From contig CALBOC010000276.1 of assembly GCA_937896705.1 (NCBI GenBank), positions 1-5,877 on the forward strand: a stretch of DNA of 5,877 bases, given 5' to 3'. Positions 5,247 through 5,877 of this stretch are shown in pieces. The translations under genes were made by a program, and so were the position numbers. The notes under the pieces were generated by a model, which ran no database searches, was not told the origin of the DNA, and was given only the letters and a program-made list of their open reading frames with translations. The first letter of the stretch is position 1; every line of letters starts with the position of its first letter. The stretch is from an uncultured Micrococcaceae bacterium. GTDB lineage: Bacteria > Actinomycetota > Actinomycetes > Actinomycetales > Micrococcaceae.

Positions 5247-5877
5247 TTAGATCGTGACGTCCTCGGGATCAATATCGTCGCGTAAACCACGCCATACCGG
5301 ATGCCGCAGCCTGCCGTCACGGGTGATCCCACCGTATTCAACATCGGCCACCAGTTTGGGTGTGACCCAATGAGCGTCGCGCCGCTGATCGGCTGGCACC
5401 TCGACCGGCGGCGTTTTCCGGGTGATGTTATCTAACTGGTTGCGAATACTGCGCAACTGGTGCATATCGAACCCGGTGCCGACCCGACCCATATAGGTCA
5501 GCTCGCCGTCGTCATCATGGGCCCCTAACAACAGCGAACCGAACGTATTCTGCCGTCCGCCCTTACCGTCGCGCCACCCGACGATCAGCACCTCACGACT
5601 CATCGAATGCTTGAGCTTGAGCCAGGTTTTGGTGCGCTTGCCGGGCAGGTAGACGCTGTCCTTTTTCTTGGCCAGCACCCCTTCGAGCTTGAGCTTCCTG
5701 CTGGAGTCCATGGCATCATCCAGGGAACCGTCGAAGGCCTCGGGCACATAGATATTGTCACCCTCCGAGACCACCTCGAAAAGTCGCTGACGACGTTGCG
5801 CATAGGGGGTGCGCAGCAGCGATTCACCGTTGGTGCGCAGCACGTCGAAGACCATGAGATATACCGGAGTTTTGTCG
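5247..5877 (-). CDS. ligD: ATP-dependent DNA ligase, LigD ligase-domain type, 5' part outside the window
   Basis: The frame is open on the minus strand from the window edge to TAA (5249-5247). The ATG at 5855-5853 is internal: the residues before it (DKTPVYL) continue the family's usual 'PVxYMVFDVL' motif. With that Met as residue 1: motif III-like VFDVL (2-6), motif IV EGVLAKK (58-64), motif V TWLKLK (77-82), then the OB-fold with LIVGW (90-94), FGSLLLG (105-111) and YMGRVGTGF (121-129), ending WRGLRDDIDPEDV (188-200). These are typical of the ligase domain of LigD, which with Ku seals double-strand breaks by non-homologous end joining. The nucleotide-accepting lysine (motif I) and any polymerase or phosphoesterase domains would lie beyond the window, so a stand-alone ligase cannot be excluded. 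The C-terminal ligase end fits the POL-PE-LIG order of mycobacterial LigD. It converges on yggS with a 19-nt gap and no clear terminator. Confidence 0.9.
   Translation of the reverse strand, partial: DKTPVYLMVFDVLRTNGESLLRTPYAQRRQRLFEVVSEGDNIYVPEAFDGSLDDAMDSSRKLKLEGVLAKKKDSVYLPGKRTKTWLKLKHSMSREVLIVGWRDGKGGRQNTFGSLLLGAHDDDGELTYMGRVGTGFDMHQLRSIRNQLDNITRKTPPVEVPADQRRDAHWVTPKLVADVEYGGITRDGRLRHPVWRGLRDDIDPEDVTI
5354..5366 (-). repeat. 13-nt inverted repeat, right arm
   Basis: GTTTGGGTGTGAC on the plus strand is the exact reverse complement of 5227-5239. On the minus strand it encodes the VTPK part of the conserved ligase tail (HWVTPKLVADVEYGG), so this arm is constrained by coding and the intergenic arm is the copy that needs explaining. 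Confidence 0.45.

Noticed and set aside
1..5877. CRISPR array, insertion sequence or prophage remains
   Set aside because: No spaced direct repeats, no transposase or integrase-like coding, and no terminal repeats were seen on either strand.

Overview
The window is GC-rich chromosomal DNA from an actinobacterium. A member of Micrococcales/Micrococcaceae is my best guess, based on codon use, GTG/TTG starts, leaderless-looking starts, a LigD-type ligase and an actinobacterial tRNA-Cys body. No mobile element, phage gene, CRISPR array or rRNA was seen.

Layout, left to right. 1-590 (+) is the 3' part of an EamA/RhtA-like exporter gene. 591-865 is a less GC-rich intergenic stretch with a CRP-like half-palindrome pair and a perfect TTTTGG-T-CCAAAA palindrome. 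879-2213 (+) encodes a secreted protein with the endonuclease/exonuclease/phosphatase (EEP) scaffold in which most catalytic positions are replaced. 2223-2714 (+) encodes a DUF456 membrane protein. 2734-3348 (+) encodes an alpha/beta-hydrolase of the phospholipase/carboxylesterase type that lacks its nucleophilic serine. 3351-4232 (+) encodes a Gly/Ala-rich EcsC-like membrane-associated protein. These four genes are tightly spaced (gaps of 9, 19 and 2 nt), so they probably form one unit. 4233-4304 (-) is a tRNA-Cys-like gene with an aberrant anticodon loop, starting at the base after the upstream stop codon. 4442-5227 (+) is a YggS/PLPBP-family PLP-homeostasis gene. 5247-5877 (-) is the 3' part of an ATP-dependent DNA ligase gene (LigD-type), convergent with yggS.

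The most interesting content is the 879-4232 block. Two unrelated hydrolase folds are kept nearly intact but have lost key catalytic residues, and they sit beside two membrane proteins of unknown function. This looks like a set of pseudoenzymes (binding or sensing proteins) at the envelope rather than a metabolic operon; that reading is inference. The second striking item is the tRNA-Cys-like gene. It has a good cloverleaf, U73 and GCA anticodon, but C33, C37 and G38 instead of the expected U33, A37 and A38, and a plausible promoter of its own. The exporter, YggS and ligase genes look ordinary.
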